A stretch of DNA of 6,632 nucleotides from Pseudomonadota bacterium (GCA_021779875.1 JAJXZV010000347.1:1-6632), one strand, 5' to 3'. Positions 1 through 6,632 are shown, numbered from the stretch's first letter. Translations and numbers: made by a program. Notes: generated by a model not told the origin, from the sequence alone.

Positions 1-12
1 TCGGCGACACGC

Positions 13-18
13 TATCAT
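13..18 (+). promoter_or_regulatory. Possible -10 box upstream of acuI
   Basis: TATCAT, within GCTATCAT at 11-18, resembles a sigma-70 -10 element. It would start transcription near position 25 and give a leader of about 20 nt before the ATG at 45. The matching -35 would lie outside the window, so it cannot be judged. The ribosome site in the leader is weak: GGA at 31-33 or GAG at 36-38. Similar GCTA-NN-AT boxes precede the other two transcription units in this window. Confidence 0.35.
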
Positions 19-44
19 TTCCCTTCACACGGATCGAGACCCCC

Positions 45-1028
45 ATGTTCAAGGCCATCCTGATCGAGCAGACCGAGCGCGGCGACAGCGCCACCGTGCG
101 CCAGTTGGACGATGCGCAGCTGCCGCCCGGGGAGGTCACCGTGCGGGTGCAGTACTCGACCGTCAATTACAAGGATGCGCTCGCCATCACGGGCCGGGCG
201 CCGGTCGTGCGCCACTTCCCCATGGTGCCGGGAATCGATCTTGCGGGCGTCGTCGAGCACTCGAGCAGCCCTGATCATCGGCCGGGGGACCGCGTGTTGT
301 TGAACGGCTGGGGCGCGGGCGAGATGCACTGGGGCGGACTCGCCCAGCGTGCCCGTGTGAAGGGCGACTGGTTGATCCCGGTGCCCGAGGCCTTCACGGC
401 GCGCCAGGCCATGGCCATCGGCACGGCGGGCTACACGGCCATGCTGTGCGTGCTCGCGCTGGAACGCCACGCGGTCACGCCCGCGAGCGGCGAGATCCTG
501 GTCACGGGCGCGGCCGGCGGCGTCGGCGGGATCGCGGTCGCGGTGCTCGCCCGGCTGGGCTACCGGGTGGCGGCCATGACGGGCCGCCTCGCCGAAGCCG
601 AATACCTCACCCGCCTGGGCGCCACGGAAGTGCTGGATCGGGCGCAGTACGCGCGGCCGGGCAAACCGCTCGCGAAGGAGCGCTGGGCCGGCGCGATCGA
701 CGTGGCCGGAGGCCACACGCTCGTGAACGTCTGCGCGGCCACGAGGTACGGCGGCGTGGTCGCGGCCTGCGGACTCGCCTCCGGGATGGACCTGCCCGGC
801 ACCGTGGCGCCGTTCATCCTGCGCGGCGTGACCCTCGCCGGCATCGACAGCGTCTACCGGCCGCGCGCCGACCGCCTGCTCGCCTGGGCGCGGCTGGCGG
901 CGGAGCTCGACCCGGCGGCGCTCGAGCTCATGACCGAGGAGATCGGGCTCGCGGACGCGATACCGCTCGCCGCGCGCGTGCTCGAGGGCGCGGTGCGCGG
1001 GCGCGTGGTCGTGAACACGGAGCGCTAG
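45..1028 (+). CDS. acuI: Acrylyl-CoA reductase (NADPH), YhdH/AcuI family
   Basis: This 327-residue protein is a zinc-free, medium-chain quinone-oxidoreductase-like enzyme of the YhdH/AcuI family. Known members reduce acryloyl-CoA to propionyl-CoA with NADPH in the cytoplasm, detoxifying a reactive electrophile formed from DMSP/acrylate or 3-hydroxypropionate. The GroES-like N-terminal domain (about 1-120) carries NYKDALA (41-47), FPMVPGID (58-65) and [11 protein letters not shown] (88-98). The Rossmann domain carries IGTAGYTAM (125-133), the glycine-rich cofactor loop [10 protein letters not shown] (153-162), AACGLA (240-245) and GIDSV (266-270). These match E. coli YhdH (324 residues, recalled) closely along the whole length, so the gene looks complete. 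The start is the first ATG giving family-like length, with only a weak ribosome site. It heads a tight cluster with the small exported protein and glpD, 4 nt from the next gene. The family assignment is firm, but the in vivo substrate is inferred, because older annotations call these proteins quinone oxidoreductases. Confidence 0.93.
   Translation: MFKAILIEQTERGDSATVRQLDDAQLPPGEVTVRVQYSTVNYKDALAITGRAPVVRHFPMVPGIDLAGVVEHSSSPDHRPGDRVLLNGWGAGEMHWGGLAQRARVKGDWLIPVPEAFTARQAMAIGTAGYTAMLCVLALERHAVTPASGEILVTGAAGGVGGIAVAVLARLGYRVAAMTGRLAEAEYLTRLGATEVLDRAQYARPGKPLAKERWAGAIDVAGGHTLVNVCAATRYGGVVAACGLASGMDLPGTVAPFILRGVTLAGIDSVYRPRADRLLAWARLAAELDPAALELMTEEIGLADAIPLAARVLEGAVRGRVVVNTER
1019..1022 (+). promoter_or_regulatory. 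Ribosome binding site for the small exported protein gene
   Basis: GGAG lies 10 nt before the ATG at 1033. It sits inside the last codons of acuI, just before that gene's TAG stop, which suggests the two genes share one transcript. Confidence 0.5.
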
Positions 1029-1032
1029 AGCC

Positions 1033-1428
1033 ATGCAAGAATTTCGAAAAGCCGCGCGCGCGGCGCGCACCGCCGGTCTCGCCATCGTGGCGTCCTGCGG
1101 ATTCGCCGTCGCGGCCCATGCCGATGCCTTCGGCAAGGTCGCCTACGATCCGGCCACCGACGAACTCGTGGTGACCATGCACTACCGTGGCACCCATCCG
1201 AACCACGGGTTCACGTTGAAGTGGGGCCGGTGCCGGGTTCGCGACGGCCGGGCCTCGACCATCTCCGTGGAGGTGCTCGACGACCACTGGCAGGACGCCG
1301 AGAAGCACGACTACGTCAAGACGACCCGGTTCAGCCTCGCCGACCTCGCCTGCCGGCCGGCGCGCGTGACCTTGCGCACCGCGCCCCGTTACTACACGGC
1401 GGTGTCCGTGCCGGCCGCTCCACAGTGA
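1033..1428 (+). CDS. Small exported protein of unknown function
   Basis: I do not recognise this 131-residue protein. The N-terminus looks like a signal peptide: a basic stretch with five Arg/Lys in residues 1-15, a hydrophobic core at about 16-28, and a signal peptidase I-type site AHA before Asp31. A competing lipobox-like VASC at 19-22 is less convincing because little hydrophobic sequence precedes it. The mature part is about 101 residues and probably rich in beta strands (short alternating hydrophobic runs such as ELVVTMHY and ARVTLRT). It has a motif YRGTHPNHGFTLKWGRC (51-67), an acidic/aromatic stretch DDHWQDAEKHDY (83-94), and exactly two cysteines, C67 and C107, that could form a disulfide in the periplasm. 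It starts 4 nt after acuI, and its stop overlaps the glpD start (GTGA), so it is almost certainly expressed with glpD. The export signal and the coupling support a real gene. A role beside glycerol-3-phosphate oxidation is only a guess. Confidence 0.8.
   Translation: MQEFRKAARAARTAGLAIVASCGFAVAAHADAFGKVAYDPATDELVVTMHYRGTHPNHGFTLKWGRCRVRDGRASTISVEVLDDHWQDAEKHDYVKTTRFSLADLACRPARVTLRTAPRYYTAVSVPAAPQ
1425..1428 (+). promoter_or_regulatory. GTGA stop/start overlap that fixes the glpD start
   Basis: The GTG start of glpD (1425-1427) overlaps the TGA stop of the preceding gene (1426-1428). No convincing Shine-Dalgarno sequence precedes it; the upstream bases are mostly C-rich. Translation of glpD therefore probably depends on ribosomes finishing the small exported protein gene. 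This overlap is the main reason for choosing the GTG over the in-frame ATG at 1221. Confidence 0.75.
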
Positions 1429-2939
1429 GCCCATCGGACGAGGCGGTCGTCGACCTGTGCGTGATCGGCGGCGGCATCAACGGCGTCGGAATCGCGCGTG
1501 ATGCGGCGGGGCGCGGGCTCGACGTGCTGCTCGCCGAGCGCGACGACCTGGCCTGCGCGACCTCGTCGGCCTCCTCGAAGCTGATCCACGGCGGCCTGCG
1601 CTATCTCGAGCAGTATCAGTTCCGGCTGGTGCGGGAGAGCCTGGCCGAACGTGAGGTGCTGCTCGCGGCGGCGCCGCACCTGATCCGACCGCTGCGCTTC
1701 GTGTTGCCGCTGCATGCCGGATTGCGGCCGGCATGGATGATCCGGCTGGGCCTCTTCTTCTACGACCACATCGGCGGACGCGGCACCCTGCCGCCGACCC
1801 GGACGCTGCGCCGCGGCCGCGACGCGGCGCTCGAGCCGCTCGCGCCGGCCTGTTCGCGCGCCTTCGAGTATTCCGATTGCTGGGCCGACGATGCGCGCCT
1901 GGTGGCGGTCAACGCGATGGACGCGCGCGAGCGCGGCGCCCGGATCGAGGTGGGCTGGGCGGTGACCGCGGGCGAGCGCGAGCGGGGCCTGTGGCGCCTG
2001 CGGCTCGAATCGGCGGACGGCCGCGTGCGGAGCCTGTGCGCCCGCGCGGTGGTGAACGCGGCCGGCCCGTGGGTGGAGCAGGTGCTGCACTCGCTCGGCG
2101 AGCACCGGCCGCGGCACCTGCGCCTGGTCAAGGGCAGCCACGTGGTGCTGCCGCGGCTGTACGAGGGGGCACAGTGCTACACCCTGCAGAACGCCGACGG
2201 GCGCGTGGTGTTCATGATCCCCTACGAGGATGATTTCACGCTGATCGGCACCACGGACGTGCCGTTCACCGGCGACCCGCGCCGGGTGGCCGCCGACCGG
2301 ACCGAGATCGACTATCTGTGCGCGGTCGCGGGCGAATACTCGCGGCGCGCCGTTTCGCCCTCGGCGCTCGTGTGGAGCTACGCGGGGGTGCGGCCGCTGT
2401 ACGACGACGGACGGCGGGACGCCTCGACCGTCACCCGGGACTACGCCTTCGATCTCGACGCACCCGGCGGCGGGGCTCCGCTGCTGTCCGTGTTCGGCGG
2501 CAAGCTCACCACGTACCGCAAGCTCGCCGAGCACGCGCTCTCGGCCTTGCTGCCGGCGCTCGGGGTGCGCAGCACGCCGTGGACGCGCCGGGCGGTGCTG
2601 CCCGGCGGCGATCTGCCGCGCGGCGGGGCCGAGGCATTCGTCGCCGACCAGGGGCGCCGCTACGGCAATCTGCCGGCGCACCTGGTGCGCAGGCTGTGCC
2701 GGGCCTACGGCACGCGCATCGAGCGGGTGCTGGGCGACGGGCGCGAACTCGGCGAGCGCTTCGGCGCCGACCTGTTCGAGGCGGAGCTTCGCTATCTGCA
2801 CGCGCAGGAGTGGACGCACACCGCGGAGTCCGCCCTGTGGCGCCGGTCGAAGCTCGGACTTCGCCTGGACGCCGCGCAGCGGGCCCGGGTCGAGGGCTGG
2901 TTCGCCGCTCAGGACGTGCGCACGCGCGCGAGCGCCTGA
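1425..2939 (+). CDS. glpD: Aerobic glycerol-3-phosphate dehydrogenase (quinone-linked)
   Basis: GlpD is a peripheral inner-membrane flavoprotein. It oxidises sn-glycerol-3-phosphate to dihydroxyacetone phosphate and passes electrons through FAD to the quinone pool. From the GTG start the protein is 504 residues, against 501 in E. coli (recalled). Visible features are the FAD-binding loop GGGINGVGIARDAAGRG (15-31), the family block TSSASSKLIHGGLRYLE (47-62), FEYSDCW (147-153), VKGSHVV (235-241), IGTTDVPF (274-281), GVRPL (321-325), GGKLTTYRKLAEHAL (358-372) and the C-terminal-domain motif ALWRRSKLGL (470-479). No key block is missing. It is the last gene of the rightward cluster and is translationally coupled to the small exported protein. 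Its last 31 nt overlap the end of the convergent glpK, whose product makes its substrate. No operator or terminator is visible. Confidence 0.97.
   Translation: MSPSDEAVVDLCVIGGGINGVGIARDAAGRGLDVLLAERDDLACATSSASSKLIHGGLRYLEQYQFRLVRESLAEREVLLAAAPHLIRPLRFVLPLHAGLRPAWMIRLGLFFYDHIGGRGTLPPTRTLRRGRDAALEPLAPACSRAFEYSDCWADDARLVAVNAMDARERGARIEVGWAVTAGERERGLWRLRLESADGRVRSLCARAVVNAAGPWVEQVLHSLGEHRPRHLRLVKGSHVVLPRLYEGAQCYTLQNADGRVVFMIPYEDDFTLIGTTDVPFTGDPRRVAADRTEIDYLCAVAGEYSRRAVSPSALVWSYAGVRPLYDDGRRDASTVTRDYAFDLDAPGGGAPLLSVFGGKLTTYRKLAEHALSALLPALGVRSTPWTRRAVLPGGDLPRGGAEAFVADQGRRYGNLPAHLVRRLCRAYGTRIERVLGDGRELGERFGADLFEAELRYLHAQEWTHTAESALWRRSKLGLRLDAAQRARVEGWFAAQDVRTRASA
2909..2939. other. Tail-to-tail overlap of glpD and glpK
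   Basis: The glpK stop (TGA on the minus strand, 2911-2909) lies inside the glpD coding region, and the glpD stop (TGA, 2937-2939) lies inside glpK. The 31-bp overlap leaves no room for a bidirectional terminator between the genes. I saw no good hairpin plus T-run on either strand nearby, so the two transcripts probably extend into each other. Confidence 0.9.
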
Positions 2940-4393
2940 CGCCAGCCCGCCAGCTGGGCGGCACGCGCCCCGGCCTCCAGGGAGGGCGCGAAGCGTGCGC
3001 CGATGCGGGCCATGCCGGCGAGCTCCGCGAGCGAACGGTAGGCGCCGACGCCGAGTCCGGCGAGGCAGGCGGCGCCGAAGGCCGTCGATTCGGTGGTGCG
3101 CGGACGCGCGATCGGCAGGCCGAGCAGGTCCGCCAGCCGTTGCAGGAACAGATCGTTTTGCGCCATGCCGCCGTCCACGTTGAGCGCCTGCGGCGTCCGC
3201 CCGTCCGCGGCCATGGCCTCGAGCAGGTCGTGGGTCTGGTAGGCGACGGCATCGAGCGCGGCTCGGGCGATGTGGGCGCGGCTCGTGGCCCGGGTGAGGC
3301 CGAGCAACGCACCGCGCGCCTGCGCGTCCCAGTAGGGGGCCCCGAGCCCGGTGAACGCCGGCACCAGGTAGACGCCGCCGGCATCGGCCGCTTCGCGCGC
3401 CAGACTCTCCACCTCGGCCGCGGAGCCCACCAGGCCGAGCCCGTCGCACAGCCACTGGATCGCGGCACCGGCGCTCAAGATCGAACCCTCGAGGGCGTAG
3501 GTCACCGTGCCGCTCAGCCGATACGCGATGGTGCCCAGCAGCCGGTTCGTGGAGTGGATCAACCGCCCGCCGGTGTTGAGCACCAGAAAGGCGCCGGTGC
3601 CGTAGGTGCTCTTCACGTCGCCCTCGCCGAAGCAGGCCTGGCCGACGAGCGCGGCCTGCTGGTCGCCGGCGATGCCGCGGATCGGGAGCGCGCGGCCGAG
3701 CACGGCCGGATCGGTCGTGCCGAAATCGGCTGCGCTGTCGCGCACGTCGGGCAGGCACGCGAGGGGCACGCCGAACAGCTCGCACAGCTCCGGGTCCCAG
3801 CGGCCCGCCACGATGTCGTACAGCGCGGTGCGGCTCGCGTTGGTGGCGTCCGTGGCGTGCACCCGGCCGCCGGTCAGCCGCCACAGCAGGAAGCTGTCGA
3901 TGGTGCCGAAGGCGACCCGTCCGGCCGCGGCCGCGGCGCGCGCGCCGGGCACCCGATCGAGGATCCAGGCGATCTTGGTCGCCGAGAAATACGGATCGAA
4001 TCGCAGGCCGGTGCGCCGCTGCAGATCCAGGGCGCCGTGCGCCGCCTCGAGCTCGCGGCATTGCTCGGCGGTGCGCCGATCCTGCCAGACGATGGCGTGG
4101 TGCAGCGGCGCGCCCGTGCGCCGGTCCCAGAGGATCGTGGTTTCACGCTGATTGGTGATGCCGAGCGCCAGGGCCGTGGCGCCGAGCCGGTCGACCTGCT
4201 CGAGGGTGCGGCGCGCCGCCGTCAGCGCCGTGGCCCAGATTTCCTCGGCATCCTGCTCGACCCATCCCGGGGCGGGATAGAGAGGCCGCAGCGGCTGCTG
4301 ATCCACCGCCACCTGCCGTCCGTCCGTCCGAAAGGCGATGGCCCGGCTGGAGCTGGTGCCCTGGTCGATCGCGAGCAGCACGTTCTCGGTCAT
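2909..4393 (-). CDS. glpK: Glycerol kinase
   Basis: GlpK is a cytoplasmic FGGY-family kinase that converts glycerol and ATP to sn-glycerol-3-phosphate, the substrate of GlpD. The 494-residue protein is full length for the family. It shows the N-terminal phosphate-binding motif DQGTSSSR (10-17), the glycerol-contacting NQRET (81-85, Arg83 and Glu84), Tyr135, and GDQQ with catalytic Asp244 (243-246). It also has YGTGAF (264-269), the FGGY signature around VPAFTGLGAPYWD (344-356) and NVDGGM (405-410). Relative to E. coli GlpK (recalled), the GGKGGTR loop that binds fructose-1,6-bisphosphate is not recognisable just before IRGIAGDQQ. The C-terminal segment that binds IIA-Glc is also replaced by an Ala-rich sequence, so E. 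coli-style allosteric control is probably absent. It starts 13 nt after the histidine kinase gene with a good ribosome site overlapping that gene's stop, implying co-transcription. Confidence 0.97.
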   Translation of the reverse strand: MTENVLLAIDQGTSSSRAIAFRTDGRQVAVDQQPLRPLYPAPGWVEQDAEEIWATALTAARRTLEQVDRLGATALALGITNQRETTILWDRRTGAPLHHAIVWQDRRTAEQCRELEAAHGALDLQRRTGLRFDPYFSATKIAWILDRVPGARAAAAAGRVAFGTIDSFLLWRLTGGRVHATDATNASRTALYDIVAGRWDPELCELFGVPLACLPDVRDSAADFGTTDPAVLGRALPIRGIAGDQQAALVGQACFGEGDVKSTYGTGAFLVLNTGGRLIHSTNRLLGTIAYRLSGTVTYALEGSILSAGAAIQWLCDGLGLVGSAAEVESLAREAADAGGVYLVPAFTGLGAPYWDAQARGALLGLTRATSRAHIARAALDAVAYQTHDLLEAMAADGRTPQALNVDGGMAQNDLFLQRLADLLGLPIARPRTTESTAFGAACLAGLGVGAYRSLAELAGMARIGARFAPSLEAGARAAQLAGWRQALARVRTS

Positions 4394-4401
4394 GGTCTCG
4401 G

Positions 4402-4408
4402 CCCCTCT
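4402..4408 (-). promoter_or_regulatory. Ribosome binding site for glpK
   Basis: Read on the minus strand, AGAGGGG lies 8 nt before the glpK ATG. Its first two bases are shared with the TAG stop of the upstream histidine kinase gene (4409-4407). The overlap supports the ATG at 4393 as the start and a common kinase-glpK transcript. Confidence 0.65.
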
Positions 4409-5813
4409 ACACCAGCGGCTCGGCGCGCAGCGCCTGGGTCACCGGGATGCGCGCCACGATCACCGTGCCGCCCGATGGTCCGGCGCCCACCTCGAAACGT
4501 CCTTCGAGCGCCCGCACCCGATGTCGCATGGCGGCGAGACCATGCGCCCCGGTGGCCTGAAACCGATCGTGCGAGATGCCCACGCCGTCGTCGGCGATGC
4601 GCAGCACCACGGCGCCCTCGTCCAGATCGAGAGCGACCTCGACCCGGGTCGCACGGGCGTGCTTGATGATGTTCATGAAGGATTCCTGGGCGATCCGGAA
4701 CAGCGCGATCGCGGCCGGCGAGGCGAATTGCGGCTCCTCGTCCGGGAAATATTCCGCGCATTGGATGCCGGCGCGGCCGCAGGTCTCCTTCAGCTGCCAG
4801 CGCAGCGCGGCGAACAGCCCCACGTTGTCGAGCAGGGTGGGGCGCAGCTCCTCGATGATGCGCCGCTTGAGATCGACGCCCGCCGAGAGCGTCTGCTGCA
4901 CGCGCTCCAGACGCTGCCGCATGTCCGCCTGCCCGTCGCCGATGTGCCGCTCGACCCAGGAGACGTCCATGCGCGCACCGACCAGCAGACCGCCGAGCTC
5001 GTCGTGCAGTTCGCGCGCCAGACTCTCCTTCTCGCGCTCGGCGACGCTCTGCAGGTGGGTGGACAGCTCCACCAGCTCGCGGGTGCGAGCCCCGACCTCG
5101 CGCTCGAGCTGCGACTTCTGATCCCGAAGCTGCGCGGTCTGCAGGGCCCGCCGGCGCAGGTCCTTGTAGACCAGGCGCGTGGTCACCCCCATCAGCAGCA
5201 CGCTGAGCAGCGCGCCGGCCGCGGTGAACCATCGGCTGAGCCGCAGCGAGGACTCCCAGTGCCTGGCCGCCTCGACCTGCTCGAGCGACTCACGCTGGCG
5301 CAGCCGCTCGATGGCGGCGGCCAGGCCGCGCGCGGTGCGCACCCCCGATTCGCTCTTGACGATCGCGAGCGAGCGCTCCGGCGCCGCGCCGTCGTGCAGC
5401 GCGAGCTCGGCGGAGAATTCACCGAGCCGCCGATCGATCAGCCCGCGCAGCGCGTCGACGTCGGCCGGCTGCGGCGCTGCCCCGCCGTACGCCTGGCGCA
5501 GCGCGGCGAAGCGCGGGCCGACGTCCGCGACCGCCAGGCGGTAACCCTCGAGATAACGCGATTCGTCGGTGAGCTGGTAGCCGCGCAGGCTTCCCTGGGC
5601 GCGCAGCAGCGCATCGTCCAGGTCGTCGATGGCGTGCTCGCGCGAAGCCGCGACCTGCAGGCGGGAGGTGGCGCGCTGCAGGCGCGCCTGGCCGCCGCCG
5701 GTGACGAACAGGAAGGTCACCAGGAGCACCACCATCAGGACGGGCGGCACGGTGAGGTACCAGCGGCCCAGTCCGTCGAGCGTCTCGCCCAGGATGTTCG
5801 TGCGATTGGGCAT
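4407..5813 (-). CDS. Membrane sensor histidine kinase, CHASE3 + HisKA_3 + HATPase_c
   Basis: This 468-residue protein is an inner-membrane sensor kinase of the NarL/DegS type. A first transmembrane helix (about 19-39) and a second (about 196-216) bracket a periplasmic helical domain of about 155 residues. That domain looks like CHASE3: DALLRAQGSLRGYQLTDESRYLEGY (within 67-91) and VKSESGVRT (152-160) fit the family's pattern. After a coiled-coil linker (about 220-255) comes the dimerisation domain with the phospho-acceptor motif ARELHDELGG (266-275), His270. Then follow ELRPTLLDNVGL (322-333) and an ATPase domain with N-box QESFMNIIKHA (376-386), G1 DDGVGI (408-413) and G2 GAHGLAAMRHR (422-432). 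All catalytic motifs are present, so it should be active. Such kinases normally phosphorylate a LuxR-type response regulator, but none is encoded in the window. The gene is followed directly by glpK and diverges from uup. The signal sensed is unknown; a link with glycerol is inferred from position only. Confidence 0.92.
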   Translation of the reverse strand: MPNRTNILGETLDGLGRWYLTVPPVLMVVLLVTFLFVTGGGQARLQRATSRLQVAASREHAIDDLDDALLRAQGSLRGYQLTDESRYLEGYRLAVADVGPRFAALRQAYGGAAPQPADVDALRGLIDRRLGEFSAELALHDGAAPERSLAIVKSESGVRTARGLAAAIERLRQRESLEQVEAARHWESSLRLSRWFTAAGALLSVLLMGVTTRLVYKDLRRRALQTAQLRDQKSQLEREVGARTRELVELSTHLQSVAEREKESLARELHDELGGLLVGARMDVSWVERHIGDGQADMRQRLERVQQTLSAGVDLKRRIIEELRPTLLDNVGLFAALRWQLKETCGRAGIQCAEYFPDEEPQFASPAAIALFRIAQESFMNIIKHARATRVEVALDLDEGAVVLRIADDGVGISHDRFQATGAHGLAAMRHRVRALEGRFEVGAGPSGGTVIVARIPVTQALRAEPLV

Positions 5814-5822
5814 GTCGGGCGA

Positions 5823-5828
5823 ATCTTA
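5823..5828 (-). promoter_or_regulatory. Possible extended -10 box for the kinase-glpK unit
   Basis: On the minus strand the sequence TGCTAAGAT (5831-5823) reads as an extended -10 element (TG-N-TAAGAT). It ends only 9 nt before the ATG at 5813, so transcription would begin at or a few bases before the start codon. No Shine-Dalgarno sequence precedes the ATG, which fits a leaderless or near-leaderless transcript. No good -35 is seen. Confidence 0.4.
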
Positions 5829-5844
5829 GCAGCCCGCGCGGCGG

Positions 5845-5856
5845 GCGCCGCGGCGC
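5845..5856. repeat. 12-bp perfect palindrome in the divergent promoter region
   Basis: GCGCCGCGGCGC at 5845-5856 is a perfect inverted repeat midway between the two divergent -10-like boxes. A second small hairpin precedes it: GCCCGC at 5832-5837 pairs with GCGGGC at 5841-5846. These may form an operator for a shared regulator, or they may only reflect the extreme GC content. Confidence 0.3.
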
Positions 5857-5864
5857 AAAGCCGC

Positions 5865-5870
5865 TACAAT
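5865..5870 (+). promoter_or_regulatory. Possible -10 box for uup
   Basis: TACAAT, within GCTACAAT at 5863-5870, is one base from the -10 consensus TATAAT. It ends 10 nt before the ATG at 5881. Transcription would start about 4 nt before the ATG, and no Shine-Dalgarno sequence is present. The -35 region falls in a GC-only stretch with no consensus, so the promoter call rests on the -10 box alone. Confidence 0.5.
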
Positions 5871-5880
5871 GCCCGACCCC

Positions 5881-6632
<752 letters not shown>

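Noticed and set aside
1051..1070. Alternating GC run near the start of the small exported protein gene
   Set aside because: It encodes Ala/Arg codons of the signal peptide's basic region. In DNA this rich in GC such runs are expected and need no structural role.
15..1136. A 373-codon open frame antisense to acuI
   Set aside because: The sense strand encodes a complete acuI with every family motif. The antisense product is Arg/His-rich and resembles nothing I know.
1221..1424. A 68-residue N-terminal extension of GlpD from the ATG at 1221
   Set aside because: The extension overlaps most of the small exported protein in another frame, is Arg/Pro-rich, and would precede the FAD loop, which normally lies almost at the N-terminus. 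The GTG at 1425 gives the usual family length.
2941..2965. Possible hairpin terminator just after the glpD stop, around the palindrome CCAGCTGG (2950-2957)
   Set aside because: The stem has internal mismatches, no T-run follows, and the sequence codes for the GlpK C-terminus.
1392..4061. An 889-codon open frame on the minus strand spanning antisense glpD and much of glpK
   Set aside because: It lies opposite glpD and in the wrong frame of glpK, both unmistakable genes. Its product is Arg/Ala/Gly/Pro-rich low-complexity sequence with no family motif. Such frames arise in very GC-rich DNA because stop codons are rare.
2318..4666. A 782-codon open frame on the plus strand across the end of glpD and antisense to glpK
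   Set aside because: It is out of frame with glpD and antisense to glpK and the kinase, and has no recognisable domain. It is a GC-driven shadow.
5869..5880. Alternative uup start at the in-frame ATG at 5869
   Set aside because: It would overlap the best -10 box and add four residues (MPDP) with no family support. It is not excluded if the promoter lies further upstream.

Overview
The window is a very GC-rich, almost entirely coding stretch of bacterial chromosome. It holds six genes in three transcription units. The E. coli-like forms of AcuI/YhdH, the quinone-linked glycerol-3-phosphate dehydrogenase GlpD and the ABC-F ATPase Uup point to a proteobacterium. A high-GC gammaproteobacterium is most likely, but this is an inference from protein likeness and base composition, not a proven placement.

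Layout: a rightward cluster (45-2939) encodes an acrylyl-CoA reductase/YhdH-type oxidoreductase (acuI), a small exported protein of unknown function, and glpD. The three genes are separated by 4 nt and then a 4-nt GTGA stop/start overlap. A leftward unit (5813-2909) encodes a CHASE3-containing NarL/DegS-type sensor histidine kinase followed 13 nt later by glycerol kinase (glpK). The two units converge and their last genes, glpD and glpK, overlap by 31 nt at their 3' ends. Divergent from the kinase is the start of uup, which runs off the right edge. The only non-coding stretches are 1-44, 1029-1032, 4394-4406 and the 67-bp divergent region 5814-5880.

How the genes work together: GlpK phosphorylates glycerol to sn-glycerol-3-phosphate, and GlpD oxidises this to dihydroxyacetone phosphate while passing electrons to quinone. 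Together they form the aerobic glycerol route. No glycerol facilitator (glpF) or repressor (glpR) is present here. Instead glpK lies directly behind a membrane sensor kinase whose response regulator is not in the window, and glpD is translationally coupled to an uncharacterised exported protein. AcuI reduces toxic acryloyl-CoA to propionyl-CoA and may simply be co-transcribed. Uup is a ribosome-associated ABC-F protein and probably unrelated to the glycerol genes.

The most interesting points are the histidine kinase-glpK pairing, the unknown exported protein coupled to glpD, a Uup that appears to lack about 30 residues of the usual helical segment of its first ATPase domain, and divergent promoter-like boxes so close to the start codons that both transcripts would be leaderless or nearly so. 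I see no phage, insertion sequence, CRISPR array or RNA gene.
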